A program made the translations under genes and the position numbers. The notes beneath the pieces are model-generated. The model did not search any database, was not told the DNA's origin, and saw nothing but the letters and a program-made list of their open reading frames with translations. Below, piece after piece: positions 18,228 through 26,461 of a stretch of 64,000 bases of DNA. Every line of letters begins with the position of its first letter. The stretch's first letter is position 1. The stretch comes from Rhodoplanes sp046000175 (GTDB lineage: Bacteria > Pseudomonadota > Alphaproteobacteria > Rhizobiales > Xanthobacteraceae): assembly GCF_046000175.1 (NCBI RefSeq), contig NZ_JBEOMB010000013.1:1-64000 (forward strand). Reading direction: 5' to 3'.

Positions 18228-21200
18228 TCAGCGCGGCCCGGTGCCGTCCGCAGGCCGGCTCGGCCGGGATGGGCCGGGCCGGGCCTCCGGTTGCGGCCGT
18301 GGGGGCCGCTGGATCGGCGGACGCTCGGGGGTCGGCCGGGCTGCCGGCTCGGGCCGACAGCGCGGCGGCCGTCCGGTCGTTCCCGGCGGGCATTCGCGCA
18401 CGATCGGCTTGCACCGCGGCGGCGTCCCGGTCGTGCCGGGCGGGCACGCGGGCGGCCGGCAGCGTCCCGGCGCTCCGACCAGCGGCGGCCGGCAGCGGCA
18501 GTTCGGCGGCTCGCCGACGCTGTCCGGCGGGCACCGCACGATCGGCTTGCACCGCGGCGGCGTCCCGGTCGTGCCGGGCGGGCACGCGGGTGGCCGGCAG
18601 CGCCCCGGCGCTCCGACCAGCGGCGGCCGGCAGCGGCAGCTCGGGAAGCGGCCGATGCTGTCGGGCGGGCAGGCGCCGATGTCGGGCGGCAGGCATCGCC
18701 GGCCGTCCCAGCGCTGGCCGGGCGGGCAGCAGTTCGGCCACACGCCGGTCCGGTTCGGCCCACAGGTCTGCTCCGGTGTGCCGACGCAGCGCCCGCGCCG
18801 CTCGACCGTGCCGGGCGGACATTCGCACCGGCGGCCCGTCCACACGCGGCCCTCAGGACAGATCGACAGGCAGGCACGGCGCCGCGCGTCCCAGCGTTGG
18901 CCGGGCAGGCAGCGTGCGGGATCGGCGCCCGGGTCGGGGACGAGCCGCTGCTCCGGCGGGATCGGCGTCACCCGCGGCACGCACTGGCCGCCGCGCGGGA
19001 CGGTGGCGGGCGAGCAGCAGACGCCGGCCGTCGTCATCTGGCCGGCGAGGCAGCACTGGCCGTCGCCGGTGGGGACATAGCCGCTGGCGCAAGCCTGCAC
19101 CGGCCGACCGACCAGGCGAATCGTCCAGCACGCCCGCTTCGTGGTGGCGCCGCCGGGCTGCCCGGGGCCGGTGGTCGCCGGCGGGGTCTCCTGCGGCCGC
19201 TGGCGGGCCTGCGTCCGGTCGGGGTCGCCGGGCCGTCCCGGCGGCGAGAGCGGTCCGGCCGCGGCCAGCCACTCGAGATCGCCGCACGCGGTCCGCTCGA
19301 TCGGGGCCGGGGGCGGTGCCGTGATGTCGGGGGCGACGCGCCCCTCGAACTGGATCGCGACCTGGTCGCCGGCCGCGAGCCCGCAGTCCTCGACGCTGCA
19401 GGTGACGACGTCACCGGCCTTCCGGCAGGCGACGGCCGAGGCGGGGCAATGGCGTCCCGTGCTGGTGACCCGCGGCGCGGCGAAGGCCGAGCCCGGCGGC
19501 AGCGTGATCCGCTGCGTCAGCGACCCGCGGCCGAATCCGCCGCGACCCGTGACCGTGAACTCGAAGCGAGAGCAGTTGGGCGGGATGCACGGCCCGCTTC
19601 CGGTCGCGACATAGTCGAGGAACCACTGCGGCGGAACGACGATGCCGGGATTGCACTGGCCGGCCGCGTCGGGTCCGGTCCCGTTCACGCAACAGCGGCG
19701 GACGCCGCTCCAGGAGATCTGCCCGGCGGGGCAGAGCTGGGCGCAGACTCCATCGAGGCCGACCTGCTGGCCGGCCGGGCAGGTGAGCTGCGTCGCGGTC
19801 GGCACGCAGGTCCGGTCGCTCCACCACCAGAACTGGCCCACCGGGTTGGCGGCCGAGGCGACCACCTCGGTCCACCCGGCCGGGCAGGTCTTCAGCGGAG
19901 ACTTCGGGCATTTCCAGCACAGCTCGGACGCCGGAGGGCAGCCGGCGATCTGAACCGGCGGCGTGCCGTTCCAGCAGATGCCGTTGGGCCGTGGCAAGCC
20001 GGTCGGCTGGAACCCCTGCAGGCAGGCCGAAGCATCCGGGTCGGTGAGCGATCCGTTGGCGCAGGGCGACCGGCAGGCGCCGGTCGGCCCCGGAATCTGG
20101 TTGAGCGGGCAGCACTGGAGCCCGTTCTCCTCCAGATGCGTGCCGACCGGACACAGCGGCGGTGGCGGCCACGGACCGTCCGGCCACCACGGCCCGAACG
20201 GGCCGTCCGGGCCAGGCCCGATGGGACCGGTGCCGGGCGGCAGGTCCGGCATGCCCGGCCACGGGAATGCAGCCTGCTGCCCCGGCCCGGGGGTCGGCGG
20301 CGGCTCGCCGATCGGCGCGGGCGCCGGCGGTGGCCCGGCGACCGTCGGCGTGCAGGTGCGGAACACGAGCAGGCCACCCATCCAGCCGCGGATCGCCGGG
20401 TCGTCGAGCCTCTCGTCGAAGTCGATCGCCCAGATGGCGTCGGCGCCGTCGGGCCGGCCGACGAGGCCGTTCACCGCATGCGGGGTGCCCAGCGCCAGCT
20501 TCTCGCCGGTCCACCAGACGCTGCCCGCGCACACCGCCGGGTCGCGCCGGCCGGCCGCGTCGTAGCCGGAGCCGACCGCGATGCCGCCGTTGCCGTGCAG
20601 GGTCGGATCGAGCCCCTCGGCAGGATCGCCGGCCGCCGGCTGCCAGCGCGCGCCGCCACCGGTCGCGGGGTCGAACCGCAGCACCCGGCCGGCGCCCGAC
20701 AGCGTCAGGGCGACGAAATCGTAGGCCCCGCTCGGGGCGACCCGCTCGGCCAGCAGCATGCGGCCGCGGTCGTCGAAGGTGATGCCGGCGATCTCGCTCG
20801 GCGACGGCCCGGGCGGCACGCTCAGCTCGAGGCGCGCGTCGTTGCCGAAGCGGCCGTCGGTCGCGAGCGACACCGACCAGATCTGCAGACCCTCGGCGAC
20901 GCTGTAGAACAGGCGCCGGCCCTGCAGCGCGACGGCGAACACCCGCCGTGCCGGCGGCGCGAGACCCCAGGTCGCCGGATCGCCCGGACGGAACGCCGGG
21001 TTCCGGATGTCGAGTCGCCCGGACGGATCGTAGGGCACCGGCGGCAGGGCGGCGGCGGCGCGCCCCGTGGTGCCGTGGTCGTAGCGCCCGCCCTCGACGC
21101 CGCCGGTGTCGATGCGGTGGATCATGCCGGTCGCCCGGTCGACCACCAGGAGCGAGTCGGATTCGGGATCGAAGGCGAGGGCGCCGAGCGCCGGGCCGGG

Positions 21201-21761
21201 ATTGGCGACGCCGTCGAGGGCGACGGTGGCGTGCGCCGTCACGGCGCCGGTCGTGCCGTCGATCCGCCAGATCGTGCCCGGTCCGCCGTCGGGACCGAAC
21301 ACCCCCGTCATGAAGGCCGCATTGGCCGCGCCTTGCAGCAGCCGGTCCCGCTGGCCGTCGCCGTCGATGTCCGGACCGGTGATCGGCAGTCCGTAGAGCG
21401 AGGTCGCGGCGGCGTAGAGATTGGGAGGCGAAGCGCGGTCGAGCGCGACGCCGAACACCTGCCCGATCTGCGCGGCCGTGACCGTGAACGGCTTCGCCGC
21501 CTGGACGAGCTGGCCGGACGGCGGCGCTCCCGGCGCCTGCAGGTCGATCACCCGCAGCACCGCGCCGTTGCCGTCGATCACGCGGGTGTCGTCGGGATCG
21601 GCACCGGGGGCGATCCGGGTCGGCGCGAGCGTGCCGGAGAAGCCGGTCGCGACGGCGTTGCCGTCACCGACGAGACCCTGGGCCCGAGACCCGACCGTCC
21701 CGGCCACCCAAGCGAAGAGCACGGCGGCGATCAGAGCGACCGCGGACCTGTACCTTGCCAT
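18228..21761 (-). CDS. Giant exported Cys/Pro-rich repeat protein
   Basis: 1177 residues of unrecognised function. A Sec signal peptide (ALIAAVLFAWVAGTVGSRAQ) is followed by a ~490-residue region with beta-propeller-like repeats (GTIWRIDGTTGAVTAH, SLLVVDRATGMIHRIDTGG, RVLRFDPATGG). A Pro/Gly linker (~residues 500-570) leads to a C-terminal half with dozens of cysteines in short knots of the form C-P-x-G-x-x. Near the end a 46-residue unit (CPPDSxGxxPxCxCRPPLVG..., ending PPRCKPIVR) occurs twice in tandem, matching a 138-bp DNA repeat. There is no C-terminal anchor. GGAGG precedes the ATG. It lies within the flagellar cluster, which suggests a surface or appendage role. Confidence 0.8.
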   Translation of the reverse strand: MARYRSAVALIAAVLFAWVAGTVGSRAQGLVGDGNAVATGFSGTLAPTRIAPGADPDDTRVIDGNGAVLRVIDLQAPGAPPSGQLVQAAKPFTVTAAQIGQVFGVALDRASPPNLYAAATSLYGLPITGPDIDGDGQRDRLLQGAANAAFMTGVFGPDGGPGTIWRIDGTTGAVTAHATVALDGVANPGPALGALAFDPESDSLLVVDRATGMIHRIDTGGVEGGRYDHGTTGRAAAALPPVPYDPSGRLDIRNPAFRPGDPATWGLAPPARRVFAVALQGRRLFYSVAEGLQIWSVSLATDGRFGNDARLELSVPPGPSPSEIAGITFDDRGRMLLAERVAPSGAYDFVALTLSGAGRVLRFDPATGGGARWQPAAGDPAEGLDPTLHGNGGIAVGSGYDAAGRRDPAVCAGSVWWTGEKLALGTPHAVNGLVGRPDGADAIWAIDFDERLDDPAIRGWMGGLLVFRTCTPTVAGPPPAPAPIGEPPPTPGPGQQAAFPWPGMPDLPPGTGPIGPGPDGPFGPWWPDGPWPPPPLCPVGTHLEENGLQCCPLNQIPGPTGACRSPCANGSLTDPDASACLQGFQPTGLPRPNGICWNGTPPVQIAGCPPASELCWKCPKSPLKTCPAGWTEVVASAANPVGQFWWWSDRTCVPTATQLTCPAGQQVGLDGVCAQLCPAGQISWSGVRRCCVNGTGPDAAGQCNPGIVVPPQWFLDYVATGSGPCIPPNCSRFEFTVTGRGGFGRGSLTQRITLPPGSAFAAPRVTSTGRHCPASAVACRKAGDVVTCSVEDCGLAAGDQVAIQFEGRVAPDITAPPPAPIERTACGDLEWLAAAGPLSPPGRPGDPDRTQARQRPQETPPATTGPGQPGGATTKRACWTIRLVGRPVQACASGYVPTGDGQCCLAGQMTTAGVCCSPATVPRGGQCVPRVTPIPPEQRLVPDPGADPARCLPGQRWDARRRACLSICPEGRVWTGRRCECPPGTVERRGRCVGTPEQTCGPNRTGVWPNCCPPGQRWDGRRCLPPDIGACPPDSIGRFPSCRCRPPLVGAPGRCRPPACPPGTTGTPPRCKPIVRCPPDSVGEPPNCRCRPPLVGAPGRCRPPACPPGTTGTPPRCKPIVRECPPGTTGRPPRCRPEPAARPTPERPPIQRPPRPQPEARPGPSRPSRPADGTGPR
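18397..18672 (-). repeat. 138-bp tandem repeat coding for a 46-residue Cys/Pro unit
   Basis: Two consecutive units begin at 18397 and 18535 and are nearly identical over their first ~110 bases; they diverge toward the far end. They keep the reading frame (138 = 46 codons), consistent with growth by in-frame duplication. Confidence 0.8.
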
Positions 21762-22138
21762 GTCGACCTCCATCCGGTGGGGTCGACCGTCCCGTGCGCC
21801 TCTGAAGGTCCGGCACGTCCCGGACCGCGTTCGACGATTTCCGATCGGTCCGCACGGGCAAGACGGCCGGCTCCGTCCTCGCACGCCAGCGGCAGATCCT
21901 GTCGCCGCCGCCGAACGAAATCGACGGTCGCGCGCAGAAGGACTGCCCGGGCACAATCAGCTTCGGGACGAAATCTCGCGCGGGTTTCCATGCCCGTGTC
22001 TTGATCGGTATCAGGTGACCGATCACGTTCGTGCGAACGGCGGGACGCGCACAGCCGGGATGGCGGATGCCGGAACGTCGCGACGCGGCGACGCGGCTCG
22101 CGACGAGGCGGTTCGTGACGACGCGGCGCGCGGCGACC
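21762..22138. other. Intergenic region between the Cys-rich protein gene and flgN
   Basis: 377 bp with no convincing gene. It must hold the promoter of the Cys-rich protein gene unless that gene is read from flgI. I found no sigma-54 or CtrA site in it. Confidence 0.4.
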
Positions 22139-22627
22139 TCACAGCGTCCGGCTGACCGCCAGCGGCCTCACGTGGCGCGAATCGGGCATCGGCGTGCGGC
22201 CGGAGGCGCCGTAGGTTTGCGGGCTGGCGGTGCGGGTGAGCTCGCCGGCGACGCCGCGCACGATGCCCTCCGACACCGCGTGCGCCGTGGCGAGCGCCGT
22301 CAGATTGCTCTGCAGCCGGTCCTGGAAGGCGGCATGGCGCGCCTTCACGGCGGGAAGCTCGCCGCCGAGCTCGCCGCGCAGCCGGGGCAGGCTGTCGCGC
22401 AGCCGCAGGCTGCCGGACAGATAGCGCCGCGCATATCCGGTCTTGGTCGGCGAGAGCCGCGCCACCTCGGACAGCTTGCCGGCCCGCACCAGCCGGTCCT
22501 CCTCCTCGATCACCTCGACGAGCGCCGTGATGGTCTCGTCGAGCATGCGGATCACGTCGCGCGCCTCGTCGACGGACGTGATCGCACGCGGCGGGGTCTC
22601 CTGGACGGCGGCGGCCTGGTCGGTCAT
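22139..22627 (-). CDS. FlgN-like flagellar export chaperone
   Basis: A 162-residue mainly helical protein with ARDVIRMLDETITALVEVIE and LRLRDSLPRLRGELGGELPA, matching the FlgN-type proteins that follow flgI/flgJ in rhizobial flagellar operons. FlgN chaperones FlgK and FlgL to the export gate; the two clients are encoded at 5-9 kb. Its ATG overlaps the flgJ stop by 4 bp (translational coupling) and AGGGGAG lies upstream. Sequence conservation in this family is weak, so position carries much of the call. Confidence 0.72.
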   Translation of the reverse strand: MTDQAAAVQETPPRAITSVDEARDVIRMLDETITALVEVIEEEDRLVRAGKLSEVARLSPTKTGYARRYLSGSLRLRDSLPRLRGELGGELPAVKARHAAFQDRLQSNLTALATAHAVSEGIVRGVAGELTRTASPQTYGASGRTPMPDSRHVRPLAVSRTL

Positions 22628-23064
22628 TGGACGCTCCCCTTGGTCTTCGCGATGGTCGGCATGGCGGTGGTGGTCGTGGCCGCGTAGGAGGCGGCGGCCG
22701 CGCCGGCGCCGCGCGAGGCGGCGGCCTCCTGCTGGTTCAGGAGCTGTGCGTAGACCTGCTCGGCGATGCCGATGCCGCCGGCCTTGACGGTCGACTTGGC
22801 GTACTCGTCGATCAGGAACGAGCGCCACATGCCGGCACCCGGACCGTTGCCGAGCGGACCGTCCTCGCCGACGCCGGTGAACATCGTCTGCATCATCTGA
22901 TTGAGGAACACCGCCTCGAAGTCCTGGGCCTGGGTCCAGGCCTTCTCGGCCGCCGTCTTCGCCGGCGCGGTGCGGCTGGCGCCGCCGGCGGAGACCGGCA
23001 GGCCACCGGACCTGATCTGGTCGGCCGTCAGCGCGGCCGCGGCGGGAATGCTCGCCGTGCTCAT
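22624..23064 (-). CDS. flgJ: FlgJ-like rod-binding protein (no muramidase domain)
   Basis: 146 residues with the rod-binding domain: AWTQAQDFEAVFLNQMMQTM, then the GPGAGMWRSFLIDEYAKS core. The C-terminal muramidase domain of enterobacterial FlgJ is absent, as is usual in Alphaproteobacteria. It caps the growing rod in the periplasm. GGAGG lies 7 nt before the ATG at 23064, and the ATG overlaps the flgI stop codon by one base. It is the middle gene of flgI-flgJ-flgN. Confidence 0.87.
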   Translation of the reverse strand: MSTASIPAAAALTADQIRSGGLPVSAGGASRTAPAKTAAEKAWTQAQDFEAVFLNQMMQTMFTGVGEDGPLGNGPGAGMWRSFLIDEYAKSTVKAGGIGIAEQVYAQLLNQQEAAASRGAGAAAASYAATTTTAMPTIAKTKGSVQ

Positions 23065-24179
23065 CACATCACCTCCAGGTCGGCCTGGATGGCGCCGGCC
23101 GCCTTGATGGCCTGCAGGATGGCGATCAGGTCGCGCGGACCGATGCCGAGCGCGTTGAGCCCGTCGACGAGCTGCTGCAGCGACACGCCCTCGCGCACGA
23201 CGGCGAGCTTGTGGCCGTCGTCGGTCGCCGTGACGTTGGTCCGCGGCACCACGACGGTGCGGCCTTCCGAGAACGGCGCCGGCTGGCTCACCTCGGGCGA
23301 TTCGGTGATCGTCACGGTGAGGTTGCCCTGCGCCACCGCCACCGTGGAGACGCGCACGTCGCGGCCCATCACGATGATGCCGGAGCGCTCGTCGACGATG
23401 ATGCGGGCGAGCTGGTCGGGGACGATCTGGAGCTGCTCGATCTCGGTCAGCATGGCGACGACGTTGCCGGTGTACTCCTTCGGCACGGTCAGCTGCACGG
23501 TCGACGGGTCGATCGGCTCGGCCACCGGCATCGCCAGGAAGTCGTTGATCGCCGCGGCGATGCGCTTGGCCGTGGTGAAGTCGGGATTGCGCAGCGCGAG
23601 CCGCACCTGGGTGAGCCGGTTCAGCGCGAAGTCGATCTCGCGCTCGATGATCGCGCCGTTGGCGATGCGGCCGACGGTCGGCACGCCGCGCACGATCTTG
23701 GCGGCCTCGCCCTCGGCCATGAAGCCGCCGATGGCGAGCGAGCCTTGCGCCACCGCGTAGACATTGCCGTCGGCGGCGAGCAGCGGGGTGATCACCAGGA
23801 CACCGCCCTGCAGGCTCTTGGCATCGCCCAGCGCCGAGACGGTGACGTCGACCCGGGTGCCCTGGGTCGAGAACGGCGGCAGGTTCGCCGTCACCATCAC
23901 GGCCGCGACGTTGCCGGTGCGCAGCGTCTGGCCGCGGATGTTGACGCCGAGGCGCTCGAGCATCGCCTGCAGCGACTGCTTGGTGAAGGGCGAGTTATTG
24001 ATGGTGTCGCCGGTGCCCTGCAGGCCGACGACGAGGCCGTAGCCGATGAGCTGGTTCTGCCGGACCCCCTCGACATTCGCGAGGTCCTTGATGCGCGACG
24101 TGGCGCCGGCCGGCGACCCTGCGAAGAGGGTCGCGGCGAGCGTGATCGCGGCCAGTGCGCAGTGGAGAAGGGTCCGCAT
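23064..24179 (-). CDS. flgI: Flagellar P-ring protein FlgI
   Basis: A 371-residue P-ring subunit with a Sec signal peptide (LLHCALAAITLAATLFAGSP). The mature start SRIKDLANVEGVRQNQLIGY and GYGLVVGLQGTGD are the family hallmark, and LQQLVDGLNALGIGPRDLIA closes the protein. It forms the peptidoglycan-level bushing around the rod. GAGGAG precedes the ATG. A sigma-54 promoter 36-51 bp upstream gives a leader of about 26 nt. It is the first gene of the flgI-flgJ-flgN operon and diverges from fliX. Confidence 0.96.
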   Translation of the reverse strand: MRTLLHCALAAITLAATLFAGSPAGATSRIKDLANVEGVRQNQLIGYGLVVGLQGTGDTINNSPFTKQSLQAMLERLGVNIRGQTLRTGNVAAVMVTANLPPFSTQGTRVDVTVSALGDAKSLQGGVLVITPLLAADGNVYAVAQGSLAIGGFMAEGEAAKIVRGVPTVGRIANGAIIEREIDFALNRLTQVRLALRNPDFTTAKRIAAAINDFLAMPVAEPIDPSTVQLTVPKEYTGNVVAMLTEIEQLQIVPDQLARIIVDERSGIIVMGRDVRVSTVAVAQGNLTVTITESPEVSQPAPFSEGRTVVVPRTNVTATDDGHKLAVVREGVSLQQLVDGLNALGIGPRDLIAILQAIKAAGAIQADLEVM

Positions 24180-24214
24180 CGCATGCTCCTCGGACGGCGT
24201 GACGGAAACGGCTC

Positions 24215-24230
24215 TGCGAGGAGCGTGCCA
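24215..24230 (-). promoter_or_regulatory. Sigma-54 promoter of flgI-flgJ-flgN
   Basis: Read on the minus strand the site is TGGCACGCTCCTCGCA, an exact -24 TGGCACG with one mismatch in the -12 TTGCA and the required ten bases between GG and GC. Predicted start of transcription is near 24205. Confidence 0.8.
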
Positions 24231-24344
24231 GCCGGTGTGGATTTGTTAACTGTTGAAATCATTGCTGAAAAATACGGCGCCCGGGATGCGGGGCAGGAAG
24301 GAAAGGGTCGTCGGCCCGGTCGACCCGGCAGGAATTGCCGAGCC

Positions 24345-24363
24345 TTAACGGCGCGTTAACCAT
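24345..24363 (+). promoter_or_regulatory. CtrA box upstream of fliX
   Basis: TTAACGGCGCGTTAACCAT is a perfect TTAA-N7-TTAACCAT, the full CtrA consensus. It lies 61 bp before the fliX ATG, within the flgI/fliX divergent region. fliX is a direct CtrA target in Caulobacter, which fits. Confidence 0.8.
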
Positions 24364-24423
24364 TGCGGCGCTGAATTGTCGCGAGCCTCGACACGTCGCG
24401 AGTCTCGGAGGACTCGACGGACC

Positions 24424-24843
24424 ATGCGTATCACCGGCCCCACTGGACCCGCCTCGACGACGCCCGGATCAACGGTCCGGCGCACCGGGACCGGCCGTTT
24501 CTCCCTGCCGGCGACCGACGAGCCGCAAGGGCCTTCGGCGAGCGGCGGCGCCCGTGCGCTGACCGGCATCGACGCGCTGCTCGCCCTCCAGGGCGTCGAG
24601 GACCCCACCGAGCGGCGTCGCCGCGCCGTGCTGCGTGGCCGCTCCGCCCTCGACGTGCTCGACGAGATGAAGCTCGCGCTGCTCTCCGGCAATCTCGATC
24701 CCGCCATCCTCGGCCGGCTCGCCGCCATCGCGGCCGGCCTGAAGGAGACGACCGGCGACCCCGGCCTCGACGGCGTCCTCGCCGAGATCGAGCTTCGGGT
24801 CGAGGTCGAACTCGCCAAGCTCAAGCCGCTCGGTAGCGTGTGA
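24424..24843 (+). CDS. fliX: FliX flagellar assembly checkpoint protein
   Basis: A 139-residue protein matching FliX. The N-terminus is MRITGPTGPASTTPG, and the helical second half includes GARALTGIDALLALQGVEDP and SALDVLDEMKLALLSGNL. FliX links early flagellar assembly to sigma-54 transcription by controlling the activator FlbD. It is divergent from flgI, as in Caulobacter. GGAGG lies about 12 nt before the ATG, a long spacer. Expected control is CtrA, from the perfect box upstream. Confidence 0.9.
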   Translation: MRITGPTGPASTTPGSTVRRTGTGRFSLPATDEPQGPSASGGARALTGIDALLALQGVEDPTERRRRAVLRGRSALDVLDEMKLALLSGNLDPAILGRLAAIAAGLKETTGDPGLDGVLAEIELRVEVELAKLKPLGSV

Positions 24844-25158
24844 CGGCAGTTCGGGAGCACCCTGGAGCAATCGAGCCGATTCGCCGCATCGCGGAATAAT
24901 TCGCGTGAAGGTGGTAACTAAATCCTCCTGCGAATGGCGGCCCGGCGGTATCGCGGGGGCGCGACGGAGCCTCGCGCGACGACGCTTCTCCTTGCCGCAC
25001 CGACATATACTTTACTGAACGAAGAGCGGCAGGATTAATCCAATCTGTTGTTGTCGTTATGTCGCAACGCTTGTATATAGCGTGCGCATCCGCCGATGAA
25101 TCGACCAAAGAAGTCGATCGGGAGGGAAACGGGATGGCCGCGTGGGAGTGAGCGTGTC
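24844..25158. other. Intergenic region between fliX and dksA
   Basis: 315 bp. It contains the dksA promoter at 25051-25079 and an AT-rich stretch from 24895 to 25080. No gene or terminator for fliX was recognised. Confidence 0.5.
25051..25079 (+). promoter_or_regulatory. Housekeeping-type promoter of dksA
   Basis: TTGTCG at 25051-25056 and TATATA at 25074-25079 are separated by 17 bases, close to the sigma-70 consensus and rare in this GC-rich DNA. Transcription would begin near 25086, about 70 nt before the start codon. Confidence 0.6.
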
Positions 25159-25575
25159 ATGCGCCTGGAAACGAACGGGATTTACAGACCTACGGACAAA
25201 GAGCCCTTCATGAACGAGCGGCAGCGCGAGTACTTCCGCAACAAGCTGCTTTCATGGAAGGACGATATTCTGCGGGAAGCGAAGGAAACACTTCAGCACC
25301 TGCAGGACGAGAACCAGAATCATCCTGATCTCGCCGACCGTGCCTCGTCCGAGACGGAGCGGGCCATCGAGCTTCGTGCCCGCGATCGCCAGCGCAAGCT
25401 GATCGCCAAGATCGACGCCGCGCTGCAGCGGATCGAGGACGGAACCTACGGCTACTGCGAGGAGACCGGCGAGCCGATCTCCATCAAGCGCCTCGAGGCG
25501 CGCCCCATCGCCACCCTGTCGCTCGAAGCGCAGGAGCGGCACGAGCGGCGCGAGCGGGTGTATCGCGACGACTGA
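25159..25575 (+). CDS. dksA: RNA polymerase-binding transcription factor DksA
   Basis: A 138-residue DksA. The coiled coil spans FRNKLLSWKDDILREAKETL to RQRKLIAKIDAALQRIEDGT and includes DRASSETERAIELRARD at its tip, where the two acidic residues that reach into the polymerase secondary channel lie. The zinc-finger module keeps one cysteine only (YGYCEETGEPIS), with Thr and Ser in the other positions, as in some alphaproteobacterial DksA proteins. It works with ppGpp to retune transcription. The ATG at 25159 gives the N-terminal extension usual in rhizobia; 25210 is an alternative. Confidence 0.93.
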   Translation: MRLETNGIYRPTDKEPFMNERQREYFRNKLLSWKDDILREAKETLQHLQDENQNHPDLADRASSETERAIELRARDRQRKLIAKIDAALQRIEDGTYGYCEETGEPISIKRLEARPIATLSLEAQERHERRERVYRDD

Positions 25576-25620
25576 TCATCGCGCGAAGGACAGCCCACCG
25601 ACGGCCAACACGGCCCCGAA

Positions 25621-25643
25621 CGCCCCGCTCCGCGGGGCGTTTT
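25621..25643 (+). terminator. Intrinsic terminator of dksA
   Basis: An 8-bp GC stem (CGCCCCGC / GCGGGGCG) with a TCC loop, followed directly by TTTT, 45 bp after the dksA stop codon. Confidence 0.9.
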
Positions 25644-25779
25644 CAGTTCTGCCCGCGCCCGCCCGGCGGGGCGTTTCGCATTCTCTCCATGCCCGGCCTC
25701 TCGATGCCCGCCTCGCGGGAGCGTTTTTTACGGTTCGGGCGAGCGGATCCGATTCGCGGTCTCGACCCGGGTACGAGCC

Positions 25780-26160
25780 TCAGCGCTGCGGCCGGTAGGG
25801 CCGCACCCGGACCGTGGCGGAGCGGGCGGCGGTCGAGCGCACGATCCGGCGCGGGCCGACGACGCCCGGGGTCGCGATGGTCGGGTCGTAATAGGTCACG
25901 GTCGCTGTGCTCGGGATCGCGTTCGGGGCGCGCACGCAGGTCTTGGCCGGCACGCAGTTGCCGAAGGCGTCGCAGATCGGGGCGCAATAGATGCCGCGCT
26001 GCACATAGTCGTAGGTGTAGGTGCCGTAGTAGTGGCGGAAGTCGCAATACGGCGCGCAACCGACGGCGGTCTGGGCCGCGGCGGAGCCGGGCAGGGCAGC
26101 GGTGAACAGGAGCGCCACGCCGACGGCCGCCGGGGCCGCGCCTCGCAGAAACCTCGACAT
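25780..26160 (-). CDS. Small exported Cys/Tyr-rich protein, unknown function
   Basis: 126 residues. A signal peptide (FLRGAAPAAVGVALLFTAAL, cleaved after GSAAAQ) is followed by five cysteines in a ~45-residue Tyr-rich segment (VGCAPYCDFRHYYGTYTYDY, YCAPICDAFGNCVPAKTC). The tail is basic and unstructured (RVRPYRPQR). It is likely a disulfide-stabilised periplasmic or secreted protein. No family is recognised. It is convergent with dksA and stands alone. Confidence 0.65.
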   Translation of the reverse strand: MSRFLRGAAPAAVGVALLFTAALPGSAAAQTAVGCAPYCDFRHYYGTYTYDYVQRGIYCAPICDAFGNCVPAKTCVRAPNAIPSTATVTYYDPTIATPGVVGPRRIVRSTAARSATVRVRPYRPQR

Positions 26161-26461
26161 CGGAAACCTCGCTCGCTCGTTCGCGGCGCCGGGCCGCCCC
26201 CATCCCCAACGAGTATAGCTACGGAGTGTAAAGCAAGTCCCGCCGCGGCGGGACTCGCGATCCTTGAAAAGGCGCGATTATTTTCTGCGGGCCGGCCGCG
26301 CCGCGTCCTACCAAAGGGCCTGACGATCGACTCTTCCCCGTCACCCCTGAGGTGCTCGGGCGAAGCCCGAGCCTCGAAGGGCGACGGCCCGGGCCGAATC
26401 CTTCGAGGCCCGGCTTTGCCGGGCACCTCAGGATGACGGTCGAGGCTCTGTCCCCTTGGTA
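26161..26461. other. Intergenic region with a palindromic repeat
   Basis: 301 bp between the small exported protein gene and the superoxide dismutase gene. The second half is a rhizobial-type palindromic repeat (26340-26437). Nothing else was recognised. Confidence 0.55.
26340..26437. repeat. Palindromic intergenic repeat, family D copy 1
   Basis: The ends GTCACCCCTGAGGTGC and GCACCTCAGGATGAC are inverted copies. Inside are two smaller hairpins (GCTCGGGC/GCCCGAGC and GCCCGGC/GCCGGGC). It is the kind of element that ends in CTCAGGATGA and is scattered through rhizobial genomes. It lies just after the superoxide dismutase stop and may also terminate transcription. Confidence 0.7.

Noticed and set aside
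18018..22004. A 1328-codon plus-strand frame antisense to the Cys-rich protein gene
   Set aside because: Arg/Ala/Gly-rich shadow translation with no domain; the minus-strand product has a signal peptide and ordered repeats.
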